64,000 nt of DNA from Oscillatoriales cyanobacterium (GTDB taxonomy: Bacteria > Cyanobacteriota > Cyanobacteriia > Cyanobacteriales > Laspinemataceae): contig JAABRM010000017.1 of NCBI GenBank assembly GCA_011390955.1, positions 1 to 64,000 on the forward strand, read 5' to 3'. Under the pieces are notes generated by a model. It searched no databases. It was not told the origin of the DNA and saw only the letters and a list, made by a program, of their open reading frames with translations. Of this stretch, positions 35,035 to 43,963 are shown piece after piece (the first letter of the stretch is position 1; the number at the start of each line of letters is the position of its first letter). A program made the translations under genes and the position numbers.

Positions 35035-35189
35035 ATTATCGAATCGATCTGTGTAATTATCGCACTACCATAATTATACCCTTTCTAATTAAAGATGCAA
35101 CAGTAAAGAGCAATGCTTGCGCCCAAATTAACCTCGTATAGCAATAATTTTTTAAATTGGTATTATATCCCCAGTGGATCGATTGCTGC

Positions 35190-35425
35190 ATTTTTTATTA
35201 AAAAAGGTATAAGTTGGGTTTCGTGGCTCAACCCAACCTACGAATATGCATTTTTTATTAAAAAAGGTATAAGTTGGGTTTCGTGGCTCAACCCAACCTA
35301 CGAATATACATTTTTTATTAAAAAATGTATTGGGTAACAGCCTCAACCCAACCTACGAATATGTTTTTTTTATTGAAAAAATTATAACTTGGGTTTCGTG
35401 GACGGTGGACCCAACCTACGAATAC
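35190..35425. repeat. 60-bp tandem repeat, four units
   Basis: Units of ATTTTTTATTAAAAAAGG-TATAAGTTGGGTTTCG-TGGCTCAACCCAACCTACG start at about 35190, 35250, 35310 and 35364; the last two are degenerate. Each has a hairpin AGTTGGGTT...AACCCAACCT. The family also occurs at 60449 (GTAGGTTGGGTTGAGGAACG). Confidence 0.9.
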
Positions 35426-35484
35426 TACTTTTCCATTTTGTTATAAAATAATGTAAACCCACTGGCAAAAACGCCATTGAATTT

Positions 35485-36309
35485 ATGCAAATTATCACCA
35501 TTATCGTTTCCGGTCTGCTTACCTTGGTTTCCCCAGTCGGGGCTGTTTTCGATCGCGTTGCGGAGAAAGCTGTCCTGGATCAAATTTACGCAGCGGAAGA
35601 ATTAGAAGTCCGAGTAGATAATACTCCCAGTTATCAGTTACTCCAAGGCAAAATAGACCGACTGCGGTTTGCCGGTCGTGGGTTATACCTAACTCCAGAC
35701 TTTCGGATTGACACCATAGAATTTGAAACGGATCCCTTGGACGTGGATCTGGAACGTTTGCGGGCAGAAAATCAAGGGTCTGTGCCCCAATTTCTGCGCC
35801 AACCTTTACAGGGGGCGATCCGGTTAGTGCTCAAGGAGGCAGACTTAAATCAAGCCCTGCGATCGCCTGCGGTATTAGAACAACTCCGTCAGGGTCAAGG
35901 GGAATTTAGCGAGGGCACGGAAGCAGAATCACTGTTACAACGCTATCAACTGGTGAATCCTGAGATTGATTTTTTAGGAGAAAATCGATTAAGCTTGCAA
36001 GCAGAAATTCAAGATCAAAGAGACAACGATCGCTTAACAGTGAGGCTAGAATCAGAGGTAAGGGTCGTCGAGGGATCTAAAATCAATTTGGTTAACCCGA
36101 AGCTGTGGTTGAATGATGAGGAAGCCCCAGCTAATATAAGTCGGGTGTTCGCTAAATTCGTGAATCAAAAGCTGGATTTAACCTCTTTTGACTCCCAAGG
36201 ACTCCAAGCGCGAGTGATTCAGTTAAATATGAACGGCGAACAAATAGAGATTGTCAGTTTTCTGCGGATCGATAATGCCAAAGTAGCAGCCACCCCTAGT
36301 CAACGATGA
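35485..36309 (+). CDS. DUF2993 (LmeA-like) lipid-binding protein
   Basis: A 274-residue protein with an N-terminal signal or anchor (MQIITIIVSGLLTLVSPVGAV) and the DUF2993 repeats YQLLQGKIDRLRFAGRGLYL (residues 52-71), IRLVLKEADLNQALRSP (112-128) and ISRVFAKFVNQKLDL. Members, such as mycobacterial LmeA, bind phospholipids in the envelope; function in cyanobacteria is unknown. Single gene, 225 bp upstream of the GerMN gene on the same strand. Confidence 0.85.
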   Translation: MQIITIIVSGLLTLVSPVGAVFDRVAEKAVLDQIYAAEELEVRVDNTPSYQLLQGKIDRLRFAGRGLYLTPDFRIDTIEFETDPLDVDLERLRAENQGSVPQFLRQPLQGAIRLVLKEADLNQALRSPAVLEQLRQGQGEFSEGTEAESLLQRYQLVNPEIDFLGENRLSLQAEIQDQRDNDRLTVRLESEVRVVEGSKINLVNPKLWLNDEEAPANISRVFAKFVNQKLDLTSFDSQGLQARVIQLNMNGEQIEIVSFLRIDNAKVAATPSQR

Positions 36310-36533
36310 AATTGTCAGGATGCCGATCGAAAAGCTTTGTATTATTTACCAGTTCTCTCAGCAGATTGCTATAATGTAACGTGAGATTTGAAACGTGAAA
36401 TTTAAAATTAGCGATCGCTGCCATAATTCTCACAGCTTGATATTTATACTGGGAATGCAAGCCGCTTTGACTGAATACTAATTTAAATTCCCACCCTAGA
36501 TTCTGTGCCATCCCAAAGGAGAAAAAACCAGAA

Positions 36534-37214
36534 ATGGAAGAGCAACAAAAAATTAATAAAACACCTGCCGACTTCAAATTCCTTGCCGGTATTTCTGCCC
36601 TCGTATTAATCGCTGGTGGCGCCACCGCTGGATGGCTCTGGACTTCTCAGAAATCCGAGTCTCCCGTCACCAAGCCAAACCCGGTGGAAACATCGCAACC
36701 ATCAGTGACACCGAACAATCCAGACAACACGGTGCCCCCAGCAGCGATCGCTCCCAACACCAATGCCAGCGCCCCCACCACCAGCAAATCGGTGGACATC
36801 TATCTATTGAAAGATAACGGTCTCAAATCTGAACTGGTGCCGGTGCCCATCAAGATGCAGGGGAAATCTGAACCCGCTGAGGTATTAACCGGGGCATTTC
36901 AGCAGTTATTTAGCAACCAGGAGAATCAGTCTGACGCTTTCAGCAATATTCCTCAAGGGACTCAACTGCGTAGCCTGACCGTTAAACCTGATGGGATTCA
37001 TGTTGATTTATCCCAAGACTTTAAATCTGGTGGTGGCAGTAACTCCATGATTGGGAGACTCCAGCAGGTGCTTTACACCGCTACCAGTTTAGATCCGAAT
37101 GCTTCCGTATGGATTTCCGTCGCCGGTGAACCCCTAACCGTTTTAGGGGGTGAAGGATTGGAAGTCCCTCAACCGCTGACTCGCCAGATATTTGAATCTG
37201 AATTTCAACCGTAA
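36534..37214 (+). CDS. GerMN-domain protein, membrane-anchored
   Basis: A 226-residue protein. One N-terminal membrane helix (FLAGISALVLIAGGATAGWLW, about residues 16-36), a Pro/Thr/Asn-rich linker (about 40-85), then a GerMN domain: VDIYLLKDNGLKSELVPV, a GAFQQLFSN core, LRSLTVKPDGIHVDLSQDF and VWISVAGEPL (about 87-225). GerMN domains bind in the spore or envelope, often carbohydrate- or peptidoglycan-linked; the cyanobacterial role is unknown. Shine-Dalgarno AAAGGAGAAAAAA before the ATG. Confidence 0.88.
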   Translation: MEEQQKINKTPADFKFLAGISALVLIAGGATAGWLWTSQKSESPVTKPNPVETSQPSVTPNNPDNTVPPAAIAPNTNASAPTTSKSVDIYLLKDNGLKSELVPVPIKMQGKSEPAEVLTGAFQQLFSNQENQSDAFSNIPQGTQLRSLTVKPDGIHVDLSQDFKSGGGSNSMIGRLQQVLYTATSLDPNASVWISVAGEPLTVLGGEGLEVPQPLTRQIFESEFQP

Positions 37215-37255
37215 ACAATTTTCGGTAATGGCGATCGAAAATAGCGATCGAATTA

Positions 37256-37278
37256 AGGGCGCTGGAAGCAAGCGCCCT
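37256..37278. terminator. Hairpin between convergent genes
   Basis: AGGGCGCT (37256-37263) pairs with AGCGCCCT (37271-37278) around a 7-base loop, between the GerMN and ArsR stop codons, and could serve both. The following T-run is weak. Confidence 0.6.
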
Positions 37279-37280
37279 GA

Positions 37281-37646
37281 TTATTTGCCTGATTTGCCAT
37301 CGAGGTTAATTTTGCGAAAATGGCGAGCCTGCTGCTCAATTCTGACGGCGAGGCGATCGCACACCAAGCTACATAATTCAAAAATTAGGGGATCCTCGAC
37401 TCGATAATAAGCCGAAGTTCCTTCGCTACGACGGGTCAAAATTCCGGCTTGTAGCATCACTTTCAAATGCTTGGACACATTTGCTTGACTGGTGTCAGTA
37501 GCCGCCACCAAATCTTGCACGCATTTTTCCTCATCGCGCAGCAAATTTAAAAGCTTCAAGCGCATTGGCTCGCTCAAAATGCTGAAATATTCAGCCACAT
37601 GTTGAACAACTTCTGGGGGAACAGGGGGCGCTCCTTTCATGCACAT
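37281..37646 (-). CDS. ArsR/SmtB-family transcriptional regulator
   Basis: A 121-residue winged-helix repressor: VAEYFSILSEPMRLKLLNLL (about residues 17-36), recognition helix TSQANVSKHLKVML (about 58-71) and wing RRSEGTSAYYRVED. The classical metal-binding ELCVCDL motif is replaced by EKCVQDL, with a single cysteine, so it probably senses something other than As/Zn in that site; Cys2 near the N-terminus is another possible ligand. The start may be the internal ATG (MKGAPPVPPEVV) two codons later. Target unknown; no co-directional operon. Confidence 0.9.
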   Translation of the reverse strand: MCMKGAPPVPPEVVQHVAEYFSILSEPMRLKLLNLLRDEEKCVQDLVAATDTSQANVSKHLKVMLQAGILTRRSEGTSAYYRVEDPLIFELCSLVCDRLAVRIEQQARHFRKINLDGKSGK

Positions 37647-37709
37647 TTATCTCAAAGTACCCATTGGGGCATTATAGCATCGATCGTTTTTATAACAATC
37701 AAGTAATCA

Positions 37710-37802
37710 ATAATGTTGTTGGTTGTTGGTTGTTGGTTGTTGGTTGTTGGTTGTTGGTTGTTTGTTGTTGGTTGTTTGTTGTTGGTTGGTGGTTGGTTGT
37801 TA
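37710..37802. repeat. Heptanucleotide (TTGGTTG)n array
   Basis: About 12 units of TTGGTTG/TTGTTGG with TTTGTTG variants, on the strand upstream of the ArsR gene. Following text (37805-37920) is unremarkable non-coding DNA. Confidence 0.9.
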
Positions 37803-37921
37803 ACAAGCACGTCGCGAATCAGGTTTCAGGTTTCAGCGTTTGACCCTCCGGGCTGACTGCTGACCAACAACAGCACCGAAAAATGACCTTCAGACTTTCG
37901 GACTTTTGGACTTTCCGACTA

Positions 37922-37962
37922 ATAAAAAATACACCCCGGCAGATGAAATAAATACCGAGGTG
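37922..37962 (-). terminator. Rho-independent terminator of accB
   Basis: On the minus strand CACCTCGG and CCGGGGTG (arms 37955-37962 and 37932-37939, one G-T pair) form a hairpin followed by TATTTTTTATT. It lies 24 bases after the accB stop codon. Confidence 0.8.
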
Positions 37963-37985
37963 ATTTCGCGCATAGTCAATTGAGA

Positions 37986-38555
37986 TTAATCCGGTTGAAT
38001 CCGCATTAAAACTTGCTCATATTCCACCGGCTGGGCATTATCAACCACAATTTCCATCACTTGACCAGACACTTCTGCCTCAATCTCATTCATCAGCTTC
38101 ATCGCTTCAATGATACAGACCGTTTGACCAATGCTGACGCGATCGCCAACCTTGACAAAAGGAGGTTCGTCTGGCCCTGGTGCGCGATAGAAAGTACCCA
38201 CCATCGGGGCAGTCACCACTACCCACTTATGATCTAGGGATGGGGGTGCAGCGGGGGTGCCTGAAGATGAGGCACCTGTTTTCTGGCTCGGTTCGCCAGC
38301 CGCAGGAGAAGGCATCCGAGAAATGGGTGTTGCTGGAACTGTCGCCCCAGATAAAGAAGATGTATCTTCTTCGGCGCCCATAACTTTATCTGCAATTTGT
38401 AACTTGGGAGCCACCGGGGGAAAAACTCTTTCCCCATCGGCGTTCCCTTTACGCACCGTGAGTTCCAAATCGCCGCTTTTTAAGATCATCTCGGAAATAT
38501 CAGTTTGATCTAAAGCGGCGAGTAGCTCTCGGAGTTGGTTTAAGTCCAATTCCAC
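37986..38555 (-). CDS. accB: Biotin carboxyl carrier protein of acetyl-CoA carboxylase
   Basis: Carries biotin for acetyl-CoA carboxylase, the first step of fatty-acid synthesis. Biotinyl lysine K153 lies in EAMKLMNEIEAE; the lipoyl/biotinyl domain starts at about residue 110 (VTAPMVGTFYRAPGPDEPPF). A Pro/Ala/Ser-rich linker separates it from an N-terminal NQLRELLAALDQTDISEMIL. GTG at 38555 is chosen because the family starts at this point and a GAGGGGG box sits 11 bases upstream; a longer frame reaching 38651 has no support. Upstream lies efp (215 bp), a common cyanobacterial neighbour. Confidence 0.95.
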   Translation of the reverse strand: MELDLNQLRELLAALDQTDISEMILKSGDLELTVRKGNADGERVFPPVAPKLQIADKVMGAEEDTSSLSGATVPATPISRMPSPAAGEPSQKTGASSSGTPAAPPSLDHKWVVVTAPMVGTFYRAPGPDEPPFVKVGDRVSIGQTVCIIEAMKLMNEIEAEVSGQVMEIVVDNAQPVEYEQVLMRIQPD

Positions 38556-38770
38556 AGTTGAGTTGACCCCCTCATATAAGCGATCGGCGATCGGGAAAAG
38601 TGCTGGCTTTCGGAAATCAAAAAGATTCGTGGCTTTCGCCCTGATGAGCAAACATCAGCGTCGATGCCTGAAACTCAACTGATTCCGATTGCCAGCCTCG
38701 CGGCCAGCCGATCGCCTTACTCTGAACATTTACTGAATCACAAGCACTGAATCGCCAGCCAAGCAGCTAA

Positions 38771-39328
38771 TTATTCACGACCCAAGTAGCTATCATTGCG
38801 CGTATCAATTTTGATCCGCTCGCCAATAGAAATAAACAAAGGAACCATAACTTGAGCCCCTGTGGAAACAATCGCGGGCTTGGTGCCACCTGTGGCGGTG
38901 TCACCTTTAACCCCTGGATCGGTTTGGGTCACTTCTAAAACTACAGAATTAGGTAGTTCCACTTCTAGGACTTGACCGTTCCAGGTAATCACATTGACTT
39001 CCATACTTTCTGTGAGATACTTAACCCGATCCCCAATCTCGTTTGGATTCAAACGAGCCTCTTCGTAAGTTTCCATATCCATAAAGACGAACTGTTCGCC
39101 CTCTTTATAGGTATGCTGCATGGTACGTTTTTCTAAGGTGGCTTGAGGGACAGTTTCCCCCGCACGGAAAGTCCGCTCAACAACGCTCCCACTCTGGACG
39201 TTTTTTAGCTTGGTTCGCACAAAAGCAGAACCTTTACCGGGCTTCACGTGGAGAAATTCTACCACCCGCCAAACCGCCCCATCTAATTCAATCGTGACGC
39301 CTGGTCGAAAGTCGTTACTGGAAATCAT
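38771..39328 (-). CDS. efp: Translation elongation factor P
   Basis: A 185-residue factor that relieves ribosome stalling at polyproline. Domain I has the tip loop PGKGSAFVR with K32, the residue modified in many bacteria; domains II-III follow ([26 protein letters not shown] at the C-terminus). Length is standard. First gene of the likely efp-accB transcription unit on this strand. Confidence 0.98.
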   Translation of the reverse strand: MISSNDFRPGVTIELDGAVWRVVEFLHVKPGKGSAFVRTKLKNVQSGSVVERTFRAGETVPQATLEKRTMQHTYKEGEQFVFMDMETYEEARLNPNEIGDRVKYLTESMEVNVITWNGQVLEVELPNSVVLEVTQTDPGVKGDTATGGTKPAIVSTGAQVMVPLFISIGERIKIDTRNDSYLGRE

Positions 39329-39489
39329 TAATTTTTCTAGGGGAGAACAATCGGCATTTTATTGTACCGCGAGCGTACACGATTACTCATTCAAACTACT
39401 TAATGTTTTTTGGTTATATTGGTTATAATTTTAAATTACTGATTGCTAATTAGCAAAAAACATCATTCAGCCCCCAAAAATCCCCCATA

Positions 39490-39606
39490 ATGGCGACTTT
39501 AGGGGGCGATCGCCAAGATTTTGCCCTAGAATCCACCGAATTATATGAATCGACCGGCGCGTTGTGGGAAGATTCCAAAGAAGCCTTTGTCGATCTCAGA
39601 AACTAA
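39490..39606 (+). CDS. Possible 38-residue small protein
   Basis: An acidic short frame (MATLGGDRQDFALESTELYESTG...) ending 3 bp before the cyclophilin ATG. It lies in the upstream region of that gene and may be a leader or a chance frame. No recognised family. Confidence 0.3.
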   Translation: MATLGGDRQDFALESTELYESTGALWEDSKEAFVDLRN

Positions 39607-39609
39607 TCC

Positions 39610-40761
39610 ATGCCTTTTTTGAGCAAAAAAATCACAAATTTATTAAAAAGTTGGCTAAAAACGAGCCTATTGATGCTGCTCCTGGTCAATTTATCCCTCG
39701 GTCTTAGCGCTGCCGCTTGGTGGGACTCTGGCAGTAGCCAAACCCCTCAGAAGCGTGAAAGCAGTTTGCCACCGGGAAACGCCATCACGGATCCCAAAGC
39801 TCTGTTACGCTACGCTTTACCCATTGACAATCAACCCATCCGCAAAATCCAAAGCTCGTTGGAAAGTATCTCCGACGAACTGCGGGCTAAACGCTGGAAA
39901 CCCATCGAGGGCTATATCTCAAAAGTAGAAATCATTCTGAAAACTCAGGAGGAGCGAATTCTCGGAGATATTCCCGAAGCCAAACAAGCTGAAGCCCAGA
40001 CTCTGATTGCTCAAATACAAACAGACCTGACCTCGTTACGCGCAGCGGTTGTCGCTGAAGATAAACCCAGCACTCAGCAAGCGCGAAATCACGTTTTAGA
40101 TTGGGTCGGTGAAATTGAGTCATTAATGGTGAAAGAATTTCCCTTTGAAGTTCCTTCAGAATATAGTCATCTACCCCAGTTAAAAGGTCGCGCTACGGTG
40201 CAGATGGAAACTGAGTTCGGTTCCCTAACGATGGTTGTAGATGGTTACAGTGCTCCAGTCACCGCTGGTAATTTCGTGGATCTGGTGCAACGCGGTTTCT
40301 ATGACGGTTTAGAATTTACTCGCGCTGAAGGTTCTTATGTCCTCCAAACCGGAGATCCACCGGGAAAAGAAGAAGGATTTATCGATCCAAAAACTGGCAA
40401 ATATCGCAATATTCCTTTGGAAATTTTACTCCGAGGCTACGATAAGCCAATTTATGGAATTACCTCGGAAGATGCCGGTCTATACCGGGAAAAGCCGATC
40501 CTTCCTTTCTCTGCTTATGGGGCCTTAGCAATGGCTAGACCGGAAGAAGAACCCGATGGTGGATCTTCACAGTTCTTCTTTTTCTTGTTTGAACCAGAAT
40601 TGACTCCCGCTGGTTTGAATTTACTCGATGGACGCTATAGCGTGTTTGGCTTTGTCACCAAAGGTAAAGAGGTTTTGGAGAAACTGAAACGGGGAGATAA
40701 AATTCTCTCGGCCAAAGTCATTGAAGGGGCAGAAAATTTACAGTCTCCTGAAAGTATCTAA
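39610..40761 (+). CDS. Cyclophilin-type peptidyl-prolyl isomerase (Cyp38/TLP40-like)
   Basis: A 383-residue lumenal immunophilin: signal peptide (residues about 1-36, LLMLLLVNLSLGLSAAAW), helical N-terminal region (LESISDELRAKRWKPIEGYI, about 78-150), then a cyclophilin domain about 190-378 (VQMETEFGSLTMVVDGYSAP, GNFVDLVQRGFYDGLEF, GGSSQFFFFLFEP). Plant Cyp38 and cyanobacterial homologues support photosystem II assembly in the thylakoid lumen. The catalytic Arg/Phe/His set is partly changed (FFFFLF in place of the FFIT run), so isomerase activity may be weak, as in Cyp38. A strong terminator follows at 40869. Confidence 0.9.
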   Translation: MPFLSKKITNLLKSWLKTSLLMLLLVNLSLGLSAAAWWDSGSSQTPQKRESSLPPGNAITDPKALLRYALPIDNQPIRKIQSSLESISDELRAKRWKPIEGYISKVEIILKTQEERILGDIPEAKQAEAQTLIAQIQTDLTSLRAAVVAEDKPSTQQARNHVLDWVGEIESLMVKEFPFEVPSEYSHLPQLKGRATVQMETEFGSLTMVVDGYSAPVTAGNFVDLVQRGFYDGLEFTRAEGSYVLQTGDPPGKEEGFIDPKTGKYRNIPLEILLRGYDKPIYGITSEDAGLYREKPILPFSAYGALAMARPEEEPDGGSSQFFFFLFEPELTPAGLNLLDGRYSVFGFVTKGKEVLEKLKRGDKILSAKVIEGAENLQSPESI

Positions 40762-40868
40762 GCAGGATATGTCAGACATTGCCTCAGACATTGCCTCAGA
40801 CATTATTGACGATTTCGCCCTGGAAAACTTCTGATTTTCCCTAAATGGAAATTCCGGCGATTAGTCAC

Positions 40869-40903
40869 AAAAAAACCCGTTTTTTTAACAAACGGGTTTT
40901 TTT
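40869..40903 (+). terminator. Rho-independent terminator
   Basis: AAAACCCGTTT (to about 40883) and AAACGGGTTTT form a stem followed by seven T. About 110 bp after the cyclophilin stop codon. Confidence 0.85.
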
Positions 40904-40914
40904 GTGGAAATCCT

Positions 40915-41090
40915 GAAGCCTGATGATACCAAATACGGTTGTCAAAACCCGTTGATAAAGCCATCTGTCATTCAGCCTTATGATACCAAATACGGTTGTC
41001 AAAACCCGTTGATAAAGCCATCTGTCATTAAGCCTGATGATACCAAATACGGTTGTCAAAACCCGTTGATAAAGCCATCTGTCATTCCCG
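40915..41090. repeat. 57-58-bp tandem repeat, three units
   Basis: Units GATACCAAATACGGTTGTC-AAAACCCGTTGATAAAGCC-ATCTGTCATT start at 40924, 40982 and 41039. The last unit runs into CCCGCGAAGGCGGG. A reverse copy (GGTTTTGACAACCGG) lies at 49520-49545. The downstream ~110 bp (41095-41200) include another TTTGGTAT copy and no gene. Confidence 0.9.
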
Positions 41091-41204
41091 CGAAGGCGGG
41101 AATCCACAAGCGTTTTAGGTGATGAACGCGCATAGCTCAGGCGAGGGAATCGTAGGGTTGATAAAGCGAATACCCCGTACAGGAGAACCGGATTTGGTAT
41201 GAGA

Positions 41205-41306
41205 TATAGCGGTTCTTATTGGATGAAGTACAGAGGTTTTCTGGATTCTAGCGGGCGCGGGAATGACAAATTTTTTTGGTACTTCATAACTCCGAGAAGT
41301 GCTATA
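41205..41306. repeat. MITE-like element, reverse orientation
   Basis: TATAGCGGTTCTTATT ... CTCCGAGAAGTGCTATA with inner GAAGTACAGAGG / GGTACTTCA and GGGCGCGGGAATGACA. A degenerate copy of the nested-palindrome family. Confidence 0.8.
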
Positions 41307-41409
41307 ATGAACCAAAGGAGCGATCGCTGTAAATGATGCTTCTTCTTTCAATTGTTCCAATGGCTTCAAGGGTTTAATTTAATTTAATTGCTACCAAGAG
41401 AGAAATACT

Positions 41410-41709
41410 ATGCCTATTTTAGAATTTTTCGTAGCGATCGGGATAGGAGTATTGTCATTTTTATTCCTATCTAATAACATCAGTCAAACAAAGATTATGC
41501 AAAGACTTGATGAGGCATTTTATCAGCTTTTAGAATCAGAAAATGGTCACATTACGCTGATTCAATTGGCCACGACTGCTAGAGTGGACGCGGAAGTAAC
41601 TCGCGCCTACTTAGAGCATCAAGCCAAAGCGTTTGATGCTACTTTAGAAGTAGATGCTGATGGCGATTATTTTTATCGGTTTCCTAAGCTGCATCAAGGA
41701 AATAAATAA
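41410..41709 (+). CDS. Small membrane protein with winged-helix-like C-terminus
   Basis: A 99-residue protein with a single N-terminal membrane helix (FFVAIGIGVLSFLFLSN, about residues 6-22), then a helical segment and a winged-helix-like pattern (ITLIQLATTARVDAEVTRAYLEHQ, about 48-72; DADGDYFYRF, β-hairpin). Conserved-looking but not recognised by name. Could be a membrane-bound regulator. Good ATG after GAGAGAAATACT. Confidence 0.75.
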   Translation: MPILEFFVAIGIGVLSFLFLSNNISQTKIMQRLDEAFYQLLESENGHITLIQLATTARVDAEVTRAYLEHQAKAFDATLEVDADGDYFYRFPKLHQGNK

Positions 41710-41857
41710 TTGATATGAATCAATTATTTATGATGAAAATTTATTGGTTAATTTTTGGTAATTTTATTTTTATTTATGCTAAAATAAATCAAACATTTTT
41801 ATGTTAATTACATCAAAAACATAAAATTTTAATTAAATAAATTCGGCGGAATTGCTA

Positions 41858-42892
41858 ATGGTTAACAATAATTCAGAGTCCCTGAAAGTTTCGGAGATTG
41901 GGGAACAGGGACTTTTGCAACGATTACACCAGTTTTGTCCCCCAGAGATTATTGGGGATGATGGAGCGGCGATCGCGTGGAAATCCGCTCGCGGCGAAAA
42001 CCTGGTCGTGACTACCGATGTATTAGTGGATCGAGTCCATTTTAGCGATCGCACCACTTCGGCCCAAGATGTCGGTTGGCGAGCCGCTGCTGCCAACTTA
42101 TCGGACTTGGCAGCAATGGGCGCCGCACCCATTGGCATTACCGTGGGCTTGGGACTGCCAGGGCAAACCCCTGTCCGCTGGGTGGAAGAACTTTATCAGG
42201 GAATGGTCAGTTGCCTGAATCGTTATCACACGCCGATTCTGGGCGGGGATGTGGTGCGGTCATCGGTGATTACCATTGCGATTACAGCGTTGGGTCAAGC
42301 GGATTCAAAACAGGTGATGCGGCGGTCAACGGCTCAACCGGGAGATGCGATCGTTGTCACCGGACCACATGGAGGGTCGCGGGCTGGTTTAGAACTGCTG
42401 CTCAACCCAGAGTTAAAAGGTCAACTCACCCCGGAAAACTATCAAATTTTGGTGCGATCGCATCAACGCCCCATCCCCAGACTGGACATTTTGCCAATTT
42501 TGCTATCCTTAACTCAGAGCGATGGAGAGTCGATCCGCGTCAGCGGCATGGACAGCAGCGATGGTCTGGCGGATGCAGTCTACCAAATTGCCAGCACCAG
42601 TGGCACGGGAGCCAGGATCGAGGCGGCCAAAATACCCATACTCCCGGCCTTATTAGACTGGGTGCCACCGGCAAAAGCTCTGGAATGGGCCTTATACGGA
42701 GGTGAAGACTTTGAACTCGTCCTCTGTTTACCCCCTGCCACTGCCCGGGCATTGGTGGAAAAATTGGGTCCGATGAGTGCCATTATCGGCACCATCACAA
42801 AAGAAACCGGCGTCTGTTTAGTCCACAGCGCCGGTGTTAATCATATAGAATCTTTAACTGGCCAAAAAGGATTTGAGCATTTCAAATTCTAG
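41858..42892 (+). CDS. thiL: Thiamine-monophosphate kinase
   Basis: A 344-residue enzyme phosphorylating thiamine monophosphate to thiamine diphosphate, the last step of thiamine biosynthesis. Visible are IGDDGAAIAWKSARGE, the ATP/metal-binding TTDVLVDRVHF with WRAAAANLSDLAAMGAAP, GGDVVRSSV and the later MDSSDGLADAVYQI and YGGEDFELVLCLPP. ATG at 41858 is preferred to TTG at 41852. A terminator straddles the stop codon. Convergent with gap2. Confidence 0.96.
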   Translation: MVNNNSESLKVSEIGEQGLLQRLHQFCPPEIIGDDGAAIAWKSARGENLVVTTDVLVDRVHFSDRTTSAQDVGWRAAAANLSDLAAMGAAPIGITVGLGLPGQTPVRWVEELYQGMVSCLNRYHTPILGGDVVRSSVITIAITALGQADSKQVMRRSTAQPGDAIVVTGPHGGSRAGLELLLNPELKGQLTPENYQILVRSHQRPIPRLDILPILLSLTQSDGESIRVSGMDSSDGLADAVYQIASTSGTGARIEAAKIPILPALLDWVPPAKALEWALYGGEDFELVLCLPPATARALVEKLGPMSAIIGTITKETGVCLVHSAGVNHIESLTGQKGFEHFKF

Positions 42893-42938
42893 AGAGATGA
42901 CTGGTAAGCAATTCTCTAGAAAGCTCAAATCTTTTTTA
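42871..42938 (+). terminator. Terminator of thiL
   Basis: A two-part stem: ATTTGAGC (42871-42878) with GCTCAAAT (42923-42930) and TTCTAGAGA (42887-42895) with TCTCTAGAA (42913-42921), followed by CTTTTTT. It overlaps the last codons of thiL and lies in the gap before the convergent gap2 stop. Confidence 0.8.
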
Positions 42939-42946
42939 AGCAATTT

Positions 42947-43963
42947 TTAAGCGACCCACTTTTGGGCCACCAGTTCAGCCAGGTCAACCACCCGCTGACT
43001 ATAACCCCATTCGTTGTCGTACCAGCCGACCACTTTCACCATATCTCCACCCATGACCAAAGTGAGGCTGGAGTCTACGATAGAAGACTCATCAGTTCCT
43101 TTGTAGTCACTGGAAACTAAAGGTTCATCGGTATAGCCGAGAATTCCTTTTAAAGAACCGTGGGCGGCATCATGGAGGGCTTGATTGACTTCTTCCACAA
43201 AGGTTTTCTTCTCAACTTGAGCTACGAAGTCTACCACAGACACATTGGGAGTGGGAACCCGCAAGGCAATCCCATTGAGTTTTCCTGCCACCGCTGGGTA
43301 AACCAAAGCCACGGCTTGAGCCGCCCCAGTGCTGGTGGGAACAATGTTCATCGCGGCAGCCCGGGCCCGACGCACATCCCGGTGGCTGGCATCTAAGAGA
43401 CGCTGGTCGCCGGTATAGCTGTGAGTGGTGGTCATGGTGCCTTTGATGATGCCGAAATTCTCGTGGAGCACTTTGACGATTGGCGCCAAGCAGTTGGTAG
43501 TACAACTGGCGTTGCTCAGAACGGCGTACTCTTCGTGGGTGTACTCGTGATGGTTGACCCCCATCACATAAGTGCCGACGCCACTCCCTTTTCCAGGGGC
43601 AGTAATCAGGACTTTCTTGGCTCCCGCTTCAATATGCTTGGAGGCGCCTTCTTTGGTGACAAACACCCCAGTAGATTCGATAATTAAGTCAATATCCCAG
43701 TCTTTCCAGGGCAAGTTTAAGGGGTTGCGATCGGAGACGCATTTGATCGTCTTGCCGTTGACCGTAATGGAGTTCTCATCCGCACTGATATCAGCGTTCA
43801 ACTTACCCAACATGGTGTCGTATTTGAGCAGATGGGAGTTGGTTTTTGGGTCTGAAGTGTCATTGATTCCAACCACTTCGAGTTGACTGTCAGTGCGGGT
43901 GAGCCAGCAGCGCAGAAAATTACGTCCAATCCGTCCAAAACCGTTAATCGCGACTCTAACCAC
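42947..43963 (-). CDS. gap2: Glyceraldehyde-3-phosphate dehydrogenase, Calvin-cycle type
   Basis: A 338-residue enzyme that converts 1,3-bisphosphoglycerate to glyceraldehyde 3-phosphate. N-terminal Rossmann motif [12 protein letters not shown], catalytic Cys154 in [28 protein letters not shown] and [12 protein letters not shown]. The GINDTSD after the first βαβ and overall match to cyanobacterial Gap2 (NADPH/NADH-using, photosynthetic) suggest this form rather than glycolytic Gap1. Single gene with its own promoter region in the long gap to the right. Confidence 0.95.
   Translation of the reverse strand: MVRVAINGFGRIGRNFLRCWLTRTDSQLEVVGINDTSDPKTNSHLLKYDTMLGKLNADISADENSITVNGKTIKCVSDRNPLNLPWKDWDIDLIIESTGVFVTKEGASKHIEAGAKKVLITAPGKGSGVGTYVMGVNHHEYTHEEYAVLSNASCTTNCLAPIVKVLHENFGIIKGTMTTTHSYTGDQRLLDASHRDVRRARAAAMNIVPTSTGAAQAVALVYPAVAGKLNGIALRVPTPNVSVVDFVAQVEKKTFVEEVNQALHDAAHGSLKGILGYTDEPLVSSDYKGTDESSIVDSSLTLVMGGDMVKVVGWYDNEWGYSQRVVDLAELVAQKWVA

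Noticed and set aside
41115-41369. 84-codon minus-strand frame
   Set aside because: Spans a MITE-like element and lacks any family pattern.
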